Assembly (NCBI GenBank): GCA_000467715.1
Contig: AJFK01000509.1
Coordinates: 1-64,000 of the forward strand
Origin: Hysterium pulicare CBS 123377
Lineage: Eukaryota; Ascomycota; Dothideomycetes; Hysteriales; Hysteriaceae
Length of the DNA stretch: 64,000 bases
Reading direction: 5' to 3'
A model generated the notes under the pieces. That model was not told the DNA's origin and made no database searches. It worked only from the letters and a program-made list of their open reading frames with translations. Of this stretch, positions 1 to 11,358 are shown piece after piece. The position numbers were made by a program, and so were the translations under genes. Position 1 is the stretch's first letter. The number at the start of each line of letters is the position of its first letter.

Positions 1-3000
1 GTCTGTTTCCCAGGGTTCCATTTCACGGAGAATGATGATGTACTCGGGGTCACGCGGGTCATATTCCCAGGGGAGGTTGAAGTGGCTAGTAGGGATCCAT
101 TAGCAGAATTCTCGTGGCTATGCACGCAAGGAAAAAGAAAATACATACGTAAGAGTATCAGGTGATACATATCGCTTTAGAATCTTAGGATAGGCCGGCT
201 CCGGTACCCCCGGAATTGCAGCCGGTGCTGTAGATGTCGTTCTTCTTGGTCCATGGCTGTACGAGCGATACGGATTCGATATCTCCATCAACTCCTCCGG
301 TTGGGCTCGTTGAATAGTACGCCTCGTCATCACTGGCATAACATCATCTCCAGCATAATTAACCTTACGACCGGATTTCTGCATGACGTTTGGCGGCGGA
401 CCAACACCGTATCCAGTGAATCCGCCAGCAGCGTATCTGGAGACTCCATAATCGGCTATTGGTCGATCCACCGGCGAAACAAATTCTGCTTGGTCCTGGA
501 AGTTCTTGTAGTCCAGAGCACTTGATGAGTCTGTATTTGTCGATATACGCTTCCGCTGAGCTACAGAGAGACTCCGAGCACTTTGCGTTGTTTCTTTTCC
601 TAATAGAGCACGAGCGGTCATTGAGAACCAGTCGCGAATGTCATCGCCATTGTAGGCGACTATGAGGATTGAGCCAACCGTGACGACAGTAAGTGGAATC
701 GCGATCTCCCAAAATAGTGTTTGACTTTCTTCCATATTGCGGATATCCGCCGCATTCATTCCCAAGTAACTCGTAACGAAGGAAAGCGGAAGGAATATGA
801 CAGTCACGAGTGTGAAAACTAGGATGGCTTTGCCGTGGTCCTCTTCGTTAATTTCTGTACTTTGTTTTGCGGTCTCCGAGAGTGGTTTGCAGCGTTCTAG
901 TAGCTCCATGTAGTCTTCATGGTTATCGGATAGATTGTCCAGACAGCCGTTCAATATATTGCGTTCGATGGGGAAGAGTGCTCGGCGGTGAGGAATATCC
1001 TTTTGATACGTTGTGTCGTCTAATACAGAGTTGTAACTTTCCACCACCCTAATCTGCCAATCATTCACCCTGTCCAAAGCGACGAGCTCCTCCTGAAGAA
1101 GGTTAATATCACGTAAAAGCCGTTTACTGGGTCGATGATTGACTTGAAATTGCTAAAGTCCACCATTAGCAACGTCACGATGTGGGTCTATCACCATGTC
1201 CTTGGAACTTACCAACGTCGAGAGATAAGCACGGTATAGATCGGCTACTCTCATACTATTCTCAATAGGTTGGACCAGGAGACGTCGCGTCAGCCAAGCC
1301 AGGAGGAACTCTGGACCGAGGGAAAGTCTCATCAGTATATCATCAACTGGGTCAGAACGTGCCATGATGCAAAGATCTCTACGAGCGTCCAAAAGGGACG
1401 ATTGAGCGCTAGAAAAGAATCGTTCAAGCACATCCAAGCCTTGTTTCGAAAACGGAGTCTCTTCCTCTGAAGTCACCGCGTCTCTATGTTGGAAGCATAA
1501 GTTGTTGAAGTGGACTGCTCGCTCAATAGCTAGGAAAAAGATGATGAGCCTCCTGAAAGATTCCAGAAGTGCTGGCGGAAACGTGTAACGGTCCGACATT
1601 TTGCCTTGCTCAACTGCAACGCCATTTGCAAGCTGGGCTGCTTCCGAAAGAAGCTGCCGTGCTTCTGCAACGGTCTTCGATAGGATAGCCAAATATGCAG
1701 CGTTGCGCTCTTCGATCATCAGTTGTCCATCATTTCGGATCCAATTCCTAAGATCAACATTTGACTCCTCCTGTTTCGCACTCTCTTCATCGGTCAACCC
1801 CTCGTCATGAGACGGTAGATGCTGTAATCGTAGATGCTCTAGCGCTAGGCTTGGTTCATTATACACTTTGTTGTTGCGGCAGTCTTTACAGCGCCTGATT
1901 GATGTTTTAAGAACATCCTCTTCAGGATCCTCTTCAGGAGGAACGGTGAACTTCCCCTTCTCAAGCGAGTTGGTCGAATTTCGGACTATCCATCGTCGGT
2001 TGCCTGTCAAAGGTGACCTCCACCTGGGGTCAGTGTACTCGGCAGGGTCCATTTCCAACGGTCCCTTTCGTTGCACTTGGTCTACTGCCTGTTGTATTTG
2101 TAAGTATACTGCATTCTTCAAATTCTAACATTGAAATGTGGCTCAATGCTCATAATATAACGATTTGAATGGATGCAATATATCGTATAACTAAGATAAA
2201 AATCAACTGAGAAACAGGATAGCTTACACAGGCAATGTTCTTCATAGCACCCCATACTCTCCTCAACATAACGCTCTCGTCAACATCGGGAAGGAAGAGA
2301 CGAACTACGTACTCAACAATAGTCGTCAGTTCACTAGCGTAAGAGGTAAGCTTGTACAGCTGGACATTGAATATAAGCTGATGTCGCCTCGGGATGCCCG
2401 TTCCTGAATCTTTTACATTCATAGCTTGGCCACTAGGAGTCTGCAAGGGCGTTGAACCAGTTTGGGTAAGGAATGGATATTCGTCTCTTAGCTTTCGAAT
2501 GGTGTAATCTGGCAGGGACTCATAAAATTGGGTAGAAGTGAAGGCTTTTTCAATGACATGCGTCACCTCGCCGGAGTCCAAAGTCTCAGTCATCAAAGTC
2601 TTCTCGACCTGCGCTAAACAGTGGACCATCTGCGTGACTTCAGAGGGTATGCTTCCTCTGGACTCGTGCTGCATGAGTTTCTTTTCGAGGCTGTTGCTTG
2701 GGTCCGACCTGCCTGAGGCGTCCTCCTTCTCCACAAATGCCACGACTTTGGGGCCGAATCGATCCTGAGGCTGCGGCGGTGCTTGAGTAGTTTTCTCCTG
2801 GGACCGTTGCTTGGAGTTGAAACGAGGCCACATGAAAAAAGGAGGAACCTGTAAATATGCAACACTTGATAAAGGATCGTTCGACTCTCTAATTGTATTG
2901 AGCGGTCGGACCTCGCCATCGGCCATCATGCCGTTGATTGACGATAGTGAGATCCCCGAGTTCATGTCTTTAGGCGACCGGATCTGCTCATCGTTCAGAG

Positions 3001-5288
3001 CGAACACGTCAATGAACATGGGAAGTCGTCGTCGATTGATCTCAGTCCAGTTGGCTGGCGTTAACTTTCGGTCACTTTGGCCCTCACGCCACGCCATCTG
3101 TAAGCTGTCCTTTGACTCCGACCGTGCAGAAAGCTTCAACTCCCGCAGCTTCTGTTCCAGCTCGAAGTATGTCTTACACTCTTTGACTGAATACAGCATT
3201 GTTCGACTGTCCCAATCGGTCAGTCGAACAGTGGGAGAATCGAAGTCACTCCGTGTTGTAGGAGATGGTTGTGCATCTCTTCCCGGCCCTGGTTCCCGCA
3301 CTATGGTAATTGATTTGCCTAAGATGTCTGCGAGCTGTCTGTACCCACAAGTCACAATGATGTGAGAGCCGATACTCAGAAGCCAGACCAACGGAACATG
3401 GATAATGTTAGTGGAAGAGGTATTCCCATACTTACGGAAAGCTTGCTCCATATCTCGTTCCCGCACTGGCTCGTAAGGATAATAAGATTGCATGAGACTC
3501 CTTGGGGGATGTAGCTGATTGCCCCGATTACTATTCGATTTTGTTGGGGTGAGAATGTCAAAGATTGGCACGCATGAGAAAATAGCTGCAATTTCATCCT
3601 CTCTATGCTTTTCTTCGAACCGAACCACGGTACCAGGTTCAATAAACATTCCATCTACGAAAGTTTTGAGCTTCTCTCTTTCAACTTTCTCTAGGAGCTT
3701 GGTCGTGATCTTAAATAAACGTGGGGAAAGATCAGGAAGAGATAAGCATTCATTCTGCTCCAAAATTAGCTATTACAAAGTAGGAATAGGTGTGAAGTAA
3801 GGATAACAAAGCGACGATGACGATCTCCTTCGAAGTAGACCAAGGCGAAACGGATAGCCGTAATCAAAGCTTGCGTGCGTGGCCGCTGAAGATGTGCATA
3901 CCTATCCATATCAAGGTTGCCACTGTATGCTGAACTGTCTGAGCCCCGAAACTCGCCCTACACGATTAAATAACCGTGAGAGTATTCACTGATATCAAAC
4001 TTGGATGGTCCATGATTTGGGGCGGTAGAAACCAAGTTTCACTCAGGAGCCATGAAGAATGGCCCTCTTAGGGACAGCCTTCCTCGATTTTTGATATAAT
4101 GTTGAAAGATGCCACTTTGAAAAGATAATGCATGCACGTACCTTAAACTGTGTGAAGTCTAGTTCTTTTGCTGACAGGTGGTGCCAGTGAATGTCCGGGC
4201 TTTCTCGCAGTGGAAGGGAAAGGGTGTATAATTGGATTGAAGTCTTGCTTTCGGCTGTCAACATATGCGATTTGAGGATGTTTAGCGTCTCCCGTCTCAT
4301 ATCACGGTAACTGGTCGATTTTTGAGCAGGCGTGTCTGCACGAGCCTGTGGTGGTCCCTGGGTGTCCACCAGGAATGAAAGGCGATTGCCATCTCTATCA
4401 TTTGGAATGATAATTGGACGAAGTGGTGGTGGTGCTGGGGGAGGAAGTGAATCTACATCTTCTGTTTCTGTCAAAGTAACAGACTCATCGCTATCATCCG
4501 ATGTGGCCCTATAGGACGAGACCGATCTAGATCTTGACCTCGCTCTCGATCTTGACCTTGCTCTCGATCTTGACCTTGCTCTCGATCTTGACCTTGCTCT
4601 CGATCTCGATCTCGATCTATCCCTGTATTCGATTGTTACTGGTGGTACCACTTCATAATCCAGGTCTGCTCGGCGTGCTCTAGAAACTGGTCGTGGTGGC
4701 CCATATTCTGTAGGCCAACCGTCAACCAAAAGCAGAAACATCAGAAAGTGGGCGAGCGTACCAATGATATCATCTCCCCGCAGCTGTCGGAATTTCTTTT
4801 CTTGCTCCAAAGATGACTCAATAGCCTTTGTTGCAGAGGCTAGGAACTCATCAGATGCAGGCCGCGACCAAAGCGAAATGACCACGGTTGCTCCTGGGGC
4901 CACAATTGAATCCCATGACTCAGGCAGTACAATTTCTCCGTGTATACTCATGAGATCATACTTTCCATACAAGACATCTTCTTTGCTATCCTCGTCCTCC
5001 TTGCGAGAATAGACTTGTCTTATTGACCACTGGACGCCCTACGCCAAAACCTGTAAATAAGACGAAGGAGAGTCGAGGGGTGGGTCTACTTACTGCCCAG
5101 GACTTAGCTTCTGGCCAACCAAGCAGATATCTCTGGCCAGTGTGGTCAAAAAAGACGACGGGTTCCTTTCCTTCCTCCTTGATAGCATGATCGTCCTCCT
5201 CAACATTCCTTCCCGCAGGAGGATCGGGTTCCGGTGGATCGACGACAGGAACGTGCTCGCCTCTGCTATGAGGGTAGGACGACTCCAT
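1..5288 (-). CDS. CorA-like metal-ion transporter with N-terminal ubiquitin-like domain (3' end beyond window)
   Basis: Probable inner domain-fusion member of the fungal CorA-like Mg2+/divalent-cation transporter group. Exons I can join: 5288-5094, 5038-4142, one starting at 3957, one from about 3773 to 2229, 2127 to about 1210, 1152-149, and 85 leftward out of the window. The first two exons read as a ULD_2-type ubiquitin-like domain (FFDHTGQRYLLGWPEAKSW, then GKYDLMSIHGEIVLPESW). A run of Arg-Ser repeats follows, then a long cytosolic part. The C-terminal part has two hydrophobic segments with the CorA signature GMN in SYLGMNAADIRN between them. The last partial exon reads HFNLPWEYDPRDPEYIIILR, the usual tail of these proteins. 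The donor of the third exon is unresolved: the phase-correct choice (near 3840) is a weak GTCTAC. The ATG at 5288 is the first in frame. Metal specificity cannot be read from sequence. Confidence 0.85.
4543..4596. repeat. 18-bp coding minisatellite (Arg-Ser repeat) in the CorA-like gene
   Basis: Three perfect head-to-tail copies of CTCTCGATCTTGACCTTG, flanked by partial copies and by a short CTCGAT run to about 4618. On the minus strand they encode alternating Ala-Arg-Ser-Arg-Ser-Arg, lying between the ubiquitin-like domain and the central region of the CorA-like protein. The unit length is a multiple of three, so copy-number change would keep the frame. Confidence 0.9.
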
Positions 5289-5858
5289 TGCACTGAAAAA
5301 GCGACTTGTTGCAGGAACCCGGCGCAGACTGCCCCCGAGAGCAAGCTGAAGGGGAAGACATGTTGTCTTGACGTGTCGACGCGCTGCGAGGTGATTGATG
5401 CACGTCCTTCAGCCCCCAAATCAACCACAGGCTGGCACGTGCACGCAAATCTTGCCAGCATCGCATTAGCCTGACTAACTCACTTTGATGGCAGAGCTAG
5501 TCCACCACACTCGACTGCTTTCGTCTGCATCTTTCGGATGGATGCAGGATCGATGGGTATTGGAGGGCGAGGAACAGTCTGGGGAGATGCGCTGCTCAGG
5601 TTACCCCGGATTCTGAGCTACGGCTTGGGCAACAATGCTCTTGCCTAGTCCACCGTTCACCCCCAATCCTCCTTCCACGTAGGTACCTAGGTAGATCGAC
5701 GTTTGGACACGTGACCCAAGGTCCAACCCTCCTGCCATGAACCATCAGGTGTCATGTTGCCCCTCGTACGATGCTCTTCTTCACCTCTCATTTCATCCCG
5801 CTCCAGCCTTCTTCTCTTCCTTCCTCCTCGCTGTATACAACCGCCCATCTCTGCCGCA
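5289..5858. other. Shared intergenic region between divergent genes
   Basis: About 570 bp separating the start of the CorA-like gene (minus) from the permease start (plus). It must hold both promoters and 5' leaders. The right half is pyrimidine-rich (CT-rich from about 5760), as is common upstream of fungal start codons. I see no ORF I would support and no clear operator. Confidence 0.5.
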
Positions 5859-7600
5859 ATGGCGACCGCGGACGGCGTTTCAACTCCTCAAGACAGCAGC
5901 GCTGAGAAGGATCATGGCAGGCTCGATGCAGACACGAAGAAACTCGAGCACATGGGCTACACCCAGGACATGACGCGCAAGTTCTCCGTCTGGGCAGTCC
6001 TCGGCGTAGGCTTCTCGCTCACCAATTCCTGGTGGGCTGTGTCCGCCGCTCTCATCACCGGAATCAACTCTGGCGGCCCTGCACTTCTGATCTATGGCAC
6101 CGTTCTCTTATTCATCGTCTCAATTGCTATTGCCTCCTCACTGTCGGAGCTTGCAAGCGCTTTTCCAAATGCTGCCGGGCAATCGTTTTGGGCTCGTGAA
6201 TTGGCTCCGAAAAAGTACTCCAACCTTGCGTCCTACATTGCCGGCTGGTTCGCGTGGTCGGGTTCACTGTTTGCCTGCGCCAGCGTCGCACTCGCGGTAG
6301 CCTACGCGCTCGTTGCGTGTTACAATCTCAACCATCCGGATTTGTATGCATCTCCCCCTTTCACATCCGCATGACCACTACTCACTCAAAGACGTTTGAC
6401 AGCCAATACAAGACATGGCACGTCTTCGTAGCATATCAATGCGTCAACGCCTTTGCAGCCTTCTTCAACTGCTATGGAAAGACGCTCCCGCTTTTCGCGA
6501 CCGTCTCCCTCTGGACGAGTCTGATTTCCTTCTTTGTAATCTTGGTTACCGTTCCAGCAAAAGCTCCGACCCATCAAGACGCCAAATTTGTCTTCAATAC
6601 CTTCATCAATAAAACTGGCTGGTCTCAGAATGGCATCGCCTTCATCACGGGTCTCATCAACACTAATTGGGGCTTCTCCTGCCTCGATACAGCTGTACAT
6701 ATGGCCGAAGAGGTACCTAGGCCAGAGAAAAACATTCCCATTGCCATCATGGGCACCGTTTTCATCGGCTTTGTCACATCCTGGTTCTTCATCATCAGCA
6801 TGATGTTCAGCCTCATCGACTTAGACTCGGTGTCCGAGAATCCCCTCTCTCCCGTGCTCGAAATATTCTATGATGCACTTGGTAACAAGGCCGGAGCTAT
6901 TGTACTTGAAGCAATGGTGATTGCTACGGGAATTGGTTGCATGATCGCGTGTCACACCTGGCAATCTCGTCTATGCTGGACGTTCTCGCGCGATCGGGGT
7001 CTCCCTTTCCACCATATCTGGTCTCGCATCAGCCCAAAGCTAGATGTGCCGCTACATGCGCATGCACTGGGATGTTTCATAGTCGCCATCTTGGGTTGCC
7101 TATATCTCGCGTCTTATGCGGCCATCAACAGGTTGGTGAAACCTTTGTTCCCTGATATTTGTTAAGACACTGATCTTTGGCCAAGCATCATCACCGGCTG
7201 CATCGTCCTCCCATACATATCTTACTCCATACCAGTGATCTGTTTACTCGTCAAGGGTCGCTCTAACATTCGCCCTGGCCCTTTCTGGCTCGGGAAATAC
7301 GGGTACATCGCTAATTTTACCCTGCTTGGATGGACACTATTCACCGTCGTCATGTACTCCTTACCCACCGCCATGCCAGTTGCAGCTGACAGTGAGTTAT
7401 TTCTGACATCCTCTAAAAGAATTCACACTAAACTACTTTTCACTAACCTCTTTCCTTCAGCTATGAACTATGTATCCGCGTGTTATGGTGTCATCGTCCT
7501 TATCTTGACCGTAGATTGGTTCGTGCGGGGACGGAAGCAATACAGAGGACAGACGCTGGATCATGCAGGAGGGGGAGTCCATACTACTGCGGGTCTGTGA
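5859..7600 (+). CDS. APC-superfamily permease (choline / GABA / amino-acid transporter type)
   Basis: Polytopic plasma-membrane transporter of the fungal amino acid/choline transporter family (Hnm1-like). Exons: 5859-6343, 6403-7131, 7186-7391, 7461-7600, with phase-consistent GT-AG introns. The N-terminal core has the family motif FSLTNSWWAVSAALITGINSGGP followed by successive hydrophobic helices (residues shown only in part here). Further along are INTNWGFSCLDTAVHMAEEV and IACHTWQSRLCWTFSRDRG, typical of this group, and the C-terminal helices with RPGPFWLGKYGYIAN. The total of roughly 520 residues is the usual length. An upstream in-frame ATG does not exist in a good context; I chose the one at 5859 because it starts a hydrophilic tail ending in the conserved region. 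Substrate (choline, GABA or another amine) cannot be settled from sequence. Confidence 0.9.
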
Positions 7601-7904
7601 GGGATGTTGCGTATCTGGGCAAGGGCTGAAAATCTCGAATATGGCTCAAGGTTGAAGAAAATAGAATCCGATGAGCTACTTTGCTGCAATGCGATAGGGC
7701 TGCATAATGGCTTTGGTCTTCTCATCTTGAAATGGTCCTCACAAACGTAGGTCATGGATAACCATTGTAGATTAGCTTCACGCACAAAATTACACAAACA
7801 GTCGATTCTAGAATAGATAAGTCTTATAAGTAAGTCGATATTGGGTTATTCTATCTTCACCAATATCCCAGTCTTTATACTCCCCAGGTAGCTCCATCTA
7901 CCAT
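7601..7904. other. Convergent 3' intergenic spacer
   Basis: About 300 bp between the permease stop (plus) and the RBR ligase stop (minus). It presumably holds both 3' UTRs. No ORF, repeat or RNA gene seen. Confidence 0.5.
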
Positions 7905-10354
7905 TCATTCTTCACCCCCAAACGCCAAATCCTCATCTACCTCTCCACGTCCCAACCCCCAAGCCCCAGCATCCCAATCATGCACACCAGCAGCCCACGC
8001 AGCCCATCCACCATGAAGCAGAAGCGGCAGCGGCAGCGCAGGCTCATCTGCCACATCCCGATCCCCGCCAGGAGCACCCCACGCAGGGTCCCCATACGGA
8101 GGCATCTCAGCCGGCACATGCTCCTTCATATGTGCATAAATCTCTGCCTGACTAAACTCCTTCATACAACCCCAACAGATATGACCGCCGCACCCCGCAC
8201 AACTGATGTGGTCGCATCCATCGATTTTCTGGATAGGCGTTCCGCATTTCGGACAATCCCTCACGTCGTTCGCAGCCTTCCATTTCGCGAACTCCTGGGC
8301 TTGTTTTTGGGCTTCGGCGCGGATTTGGGCGGCCGTGGCGCAGGTGTGGGAGAAGTGGGCCGGGGTGTGGCAGGTTGTGCAGGTTTTGGTGAAGCAGGAG
8401 GGACAGTAGAATGTGAATGCATCGGGACGTTTGGCGACATCGGCGGGAGAAAGAGGCGTGGTTGTGCGGTAGACGCAAGTACAGTCGGGTGTTGGACAGT
8501 ACTTATATCTTGTAGGGTTCGTGCGGATGTAGGTTGCGAAGGAGGATTCTAAGAGTTTTTCGAAAAGGGTCGAGGAGAGGGAGTCGCGGAGCTCGGAGAG
8601 GGGGAAGGGCTTGTTGCAGGATGGTGCGGAGCAGGTGATGGGGAAACTGCTGTCGGTGGCTCCGGAGAAGACTGATTTGATCTGATCAGTGAAGCACTCG
8701 GAGCAGTAGATGTGGTTGCAAGTAGTGCTATGGACTGTGGTAGGCTCAGTCCAGCAAATGACACATGTTTTCTGGGGTTGGATAGGAGGTGGCAGATTTA
8801 ATCGAGTTTGGATATCGTCTGCCTCCCGCTGTGAGCCGTGGATAACGAGAGTCCTGAGAGCTTCAGTGAAGTTGAGTTTAACTCGTCCTCCAGGCCATCC
8901 CAATAGTTCTTTGGCCGTGTCGAGACCACCGCAAATGACAGATTTGAAGGTCTCTTTATCCAATTCGAAGACGAATTGTTGCCATTTGAAAGCTTTAAGC
9001 TCCTTGCATTTCTCTTCGATTGACTTAACAACGTTAGGGATATCGCTGCCCCATATCCTGAGCTTACACTCCCTCTCGTCAATAGCGATAGATGTGTCGG
9101 AGTTGCGTAGCAAGGTGTTTAGCCAAACACGTCCAATAAGGCGAGCAAAGCGGTCATCCCATAGTTGGTGCTGCGGAGCTTCTACACTAATTACGGTAAA
9201 CCCTCCCAAAATCTGTTCCAACTGACGCTTCACAGCAGCTACTAAACCTACGTCTTCCCCCTCAAGGCGTACTAAAACTTGTGTAGGGTTTTGACTTGGT
9301 TCAAGGACGGTTATGGCGGCCTTTCGAGGACTTTGAAGCGATTGAGAGAGCTTTTCGATGTCGTTGCGGCAGATCAAGTAACGAACCTTACGGATGTGTA
9401 AGAGAGCAGCAAACAGGGGTCTGATCTCTAGCTTTCCGTCGTGGAGCTGAGGAATCGTCGAGTCGGAGAGCTCCGCGCAAGCACGTCTTGCTTCCTCTGG
9501 TCCGTCGAACTTTGCTGAAGCTATTACTTTCCCAGAGTCTGCCTTTGGGTTGACGTGAAAGTCAATAAGAGGACCTAACCTATCTGCCAGAAACTTCGAG
9601 ACAATGGAACGAGCAGAATGTATGTCGTATGAGGTCTTAGTAAATGCATACCGAGATGGCTTTACTCGGTGTTCAGCGCAGAAATCTCTCAGCTCAGTTG
9701 GGCCTAACCCAATGTCGACACTGAGCAGTTCGACCACATGTCCTATACCATCAATAATATTGTTATACTCGGCGGAAACAAGCATGCCGTAAACTGGACG
9801 AGTTAAAAAGATGTATTCGGCGTGTTCGGCACTACGGCTGGTCTTGTAATAAAGTAGGATGTTCCGAGTCGCTCGAGGCCACGCCACAGCCACAGTGGTC
9901 GTATCTAAATAGCAATAGGTTGTGCTCCAAGGGTCGTATGGAAGTCTCCCAGCGTTCAAGATTACACGTGATACTTTTGCGCCAGCCGTGATTTCGACGA
10001 TTGCGCCTCCCATCTCCCGGCGGATCGTGCTGATAGGAGAAACCTATAAACTATTCGTTAGCCTCCGCAATAATCCAAGAAAAGCTTTTCTACCAAATAG
10101 TAAAGGTTGTATTATCTAATGGTAGCATTGGATAGCCTATCAACAGAGGCATTTTCTCTTTGATGGCTTTCACTCATGTCATTACCCGTGTACCGCGACA
10201 TTAACGTTTGAGATGGCTAAGAACAGGGAACGCACGAACTTACTTCTGTGTCAGTATCCATAGCTCCAGGCAAATCAGCATGCTGAAACAAGCAGCTGTC
10301 TCCGTTCAAACATTTGCCCTGCCGATAGAATGCACACGGATATTGCACACTCAT
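7905..10354 (-). CDS. CCCH zinc-finger / RBR (RING-IBR-RING) E3 ubiquitin ligase
   Basis: Two exons: 10354-10244 and 10043-7905. The short first exon encodes a CCCH finger (CAFYRQGKCLNGDSCLFQH), an RNA-binding type motif. The second exon holds a roughly 430-residue central part without a domain I can name, then RING1 beginning CVICWTEPTTVHSTTCNHIYC, an IBR with paired Cys/His (YCPSCFTKTCTTCHTP), and RING2 (DCPKCGTPIQKIDGCDHISC). By analogy with parkin, the Cys in DGCDHISC is the expected catalytic thioester residue, so the ligase looks competent. Joining the first exon is supported by an in-phase GTAAGT donor and TTTATAG acceptor. The last 50 residues are Gly/Ala/Trp-rich and not conserved in any way I recognise. 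Target proteins are unknown. Confidence 0.9.
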
Positions 10355-10772
10355 GTTTTACCGAACAACTTCCGCCCCAGAATCTTTCACTCGAGATTCT
10401 TCCTCCTCTGTTTGTTCTCCCCGTTTATGGTTTGAGCGGTAGGGGCTATATCTGTATGAAAAAGGGATAGCTGAAACGACAGGGAAAAGGGCGCGATGAG
10501 AGACTTCCTCCTGGAGATTGGGTCTATGGTCGGCAAGATGGTGTGGCTTGATGTTGAGATGTAATGGTGTTGATGAAGTGTGTTGGAGAGTGTTTAAAAG
10601 GTAGGCCGACCGAGCGCTTTTTAACTTGCGCTAGGTGCACATCAAGTCAACAGAGTGACATAGAAACGCAATGATAATAGTCGACTTATATGAATTTTTG
10701 TCGTTATGAAAGTGACGATAGCGTACCAAAATATAAGAACTAATGAGGGAATTAAAGAAACACTGTGACATC

Positions 10773-10861
10773 ATACAATGAAGTTAACCACGAATGTGAA
10801 CTTTGGATATAATCACCGCTTACGCGTGGTTGAGATTCACCATACTCTTCTTCTTCTTCAC
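10773..10861 (+). repeat. Dispersed repeat B, copy 1
   Basis: About 90 bp matching 58,521-58,609 in the same orientation. The longest identical block is TTACGCGTGGTTGAG, followed by ACTCTTCTTC; similar spacing continues on both sides. It is non-coding and I cannot name the family. Confidence 0.75.
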
Positions 10862-11052
10862 AGTCACGGGAACATGTCCTTCAGAAAGGTCTGAAATTTT
10901 ACTTCAAGTTCGCAAGAAGTAGATGCCTGAGGGTTGAATCATTCAAAGTTGGGAATGTGAATGCTTGGACCAACTAAGCAGAATTCCGATGACCTGATGA
11001 TGAAGTTTTGATGGTGGTTCTTCATATCGGAAGGAGGTTGCAAGAGCCACGG

Positions 11053-11250
11053 CGGGTGTCGTTATTTGTTGTACAGTGAACTCTTTTGGCTGTGCAAGTC
11101 TGGAAAGCATCTCTCCCATATAATACTTTCTGTATAGCCCCAAGGATGGCAACTTGCTTTTAAGCCTTGTACAGAGTTTATAATCGGCTTCGCAGGCTGG
11201 TTGTAAAGAAGGTGGCAGGCGAAAACGACGCAGTACGACACCACTTGTGC
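11053..11250 (+). repeat. Dispersed repeat A, copy 1
   Basis: About 200 bp similar to 55,579-55,795 in the same orientation. Shared blocks in the same order include GGGTGTC.TTATT, AAGGAT.GCAACTTGCTTT, AATCGGCTT.GCA, AAGAAGGTGG, and AAAACGACG. The second copy has a 12-bp insertion before AAAACGACG. Non-coding; family unknown. Confidence 0.8.
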
Positions 11251-11358
11251 ACGAGCCAAGTATATGTCAAGCCAATAGGAGCCATTCCAACGATATTTCA
11301 TTGTATTGCACTTTTCGATCTTGAAACGAACATTCTTAAGAAATATATAAAAGCTTAA

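Larger units (their letters stand above)
10355..11358. other. Intergenic region with two dispersed repeat copies
   Basis: About 1 kb upstream of the RBR ligase and downstream of the next minus-strand gene. The half near 10,355-10,650 is the likely RBR promoter. The rest carries the repeat segments listed separately (10,773-10,861 and 11,053-11,250). No supported ORF. Confidence 0.6.

Noticed and set aside
2811-3365. 184-codon plus-strand ORF opposite the CorA-like gene
   Set aside because: Lies fully antisense to a coding exon with recognised protein sequence, and its own translation has no protein-like features.
7980-8552. 190-codon plus-strand ORF
   Set aside because: Mirror of the RBR Cys/Pro-rich coding region; the minus strand carries the true domain.
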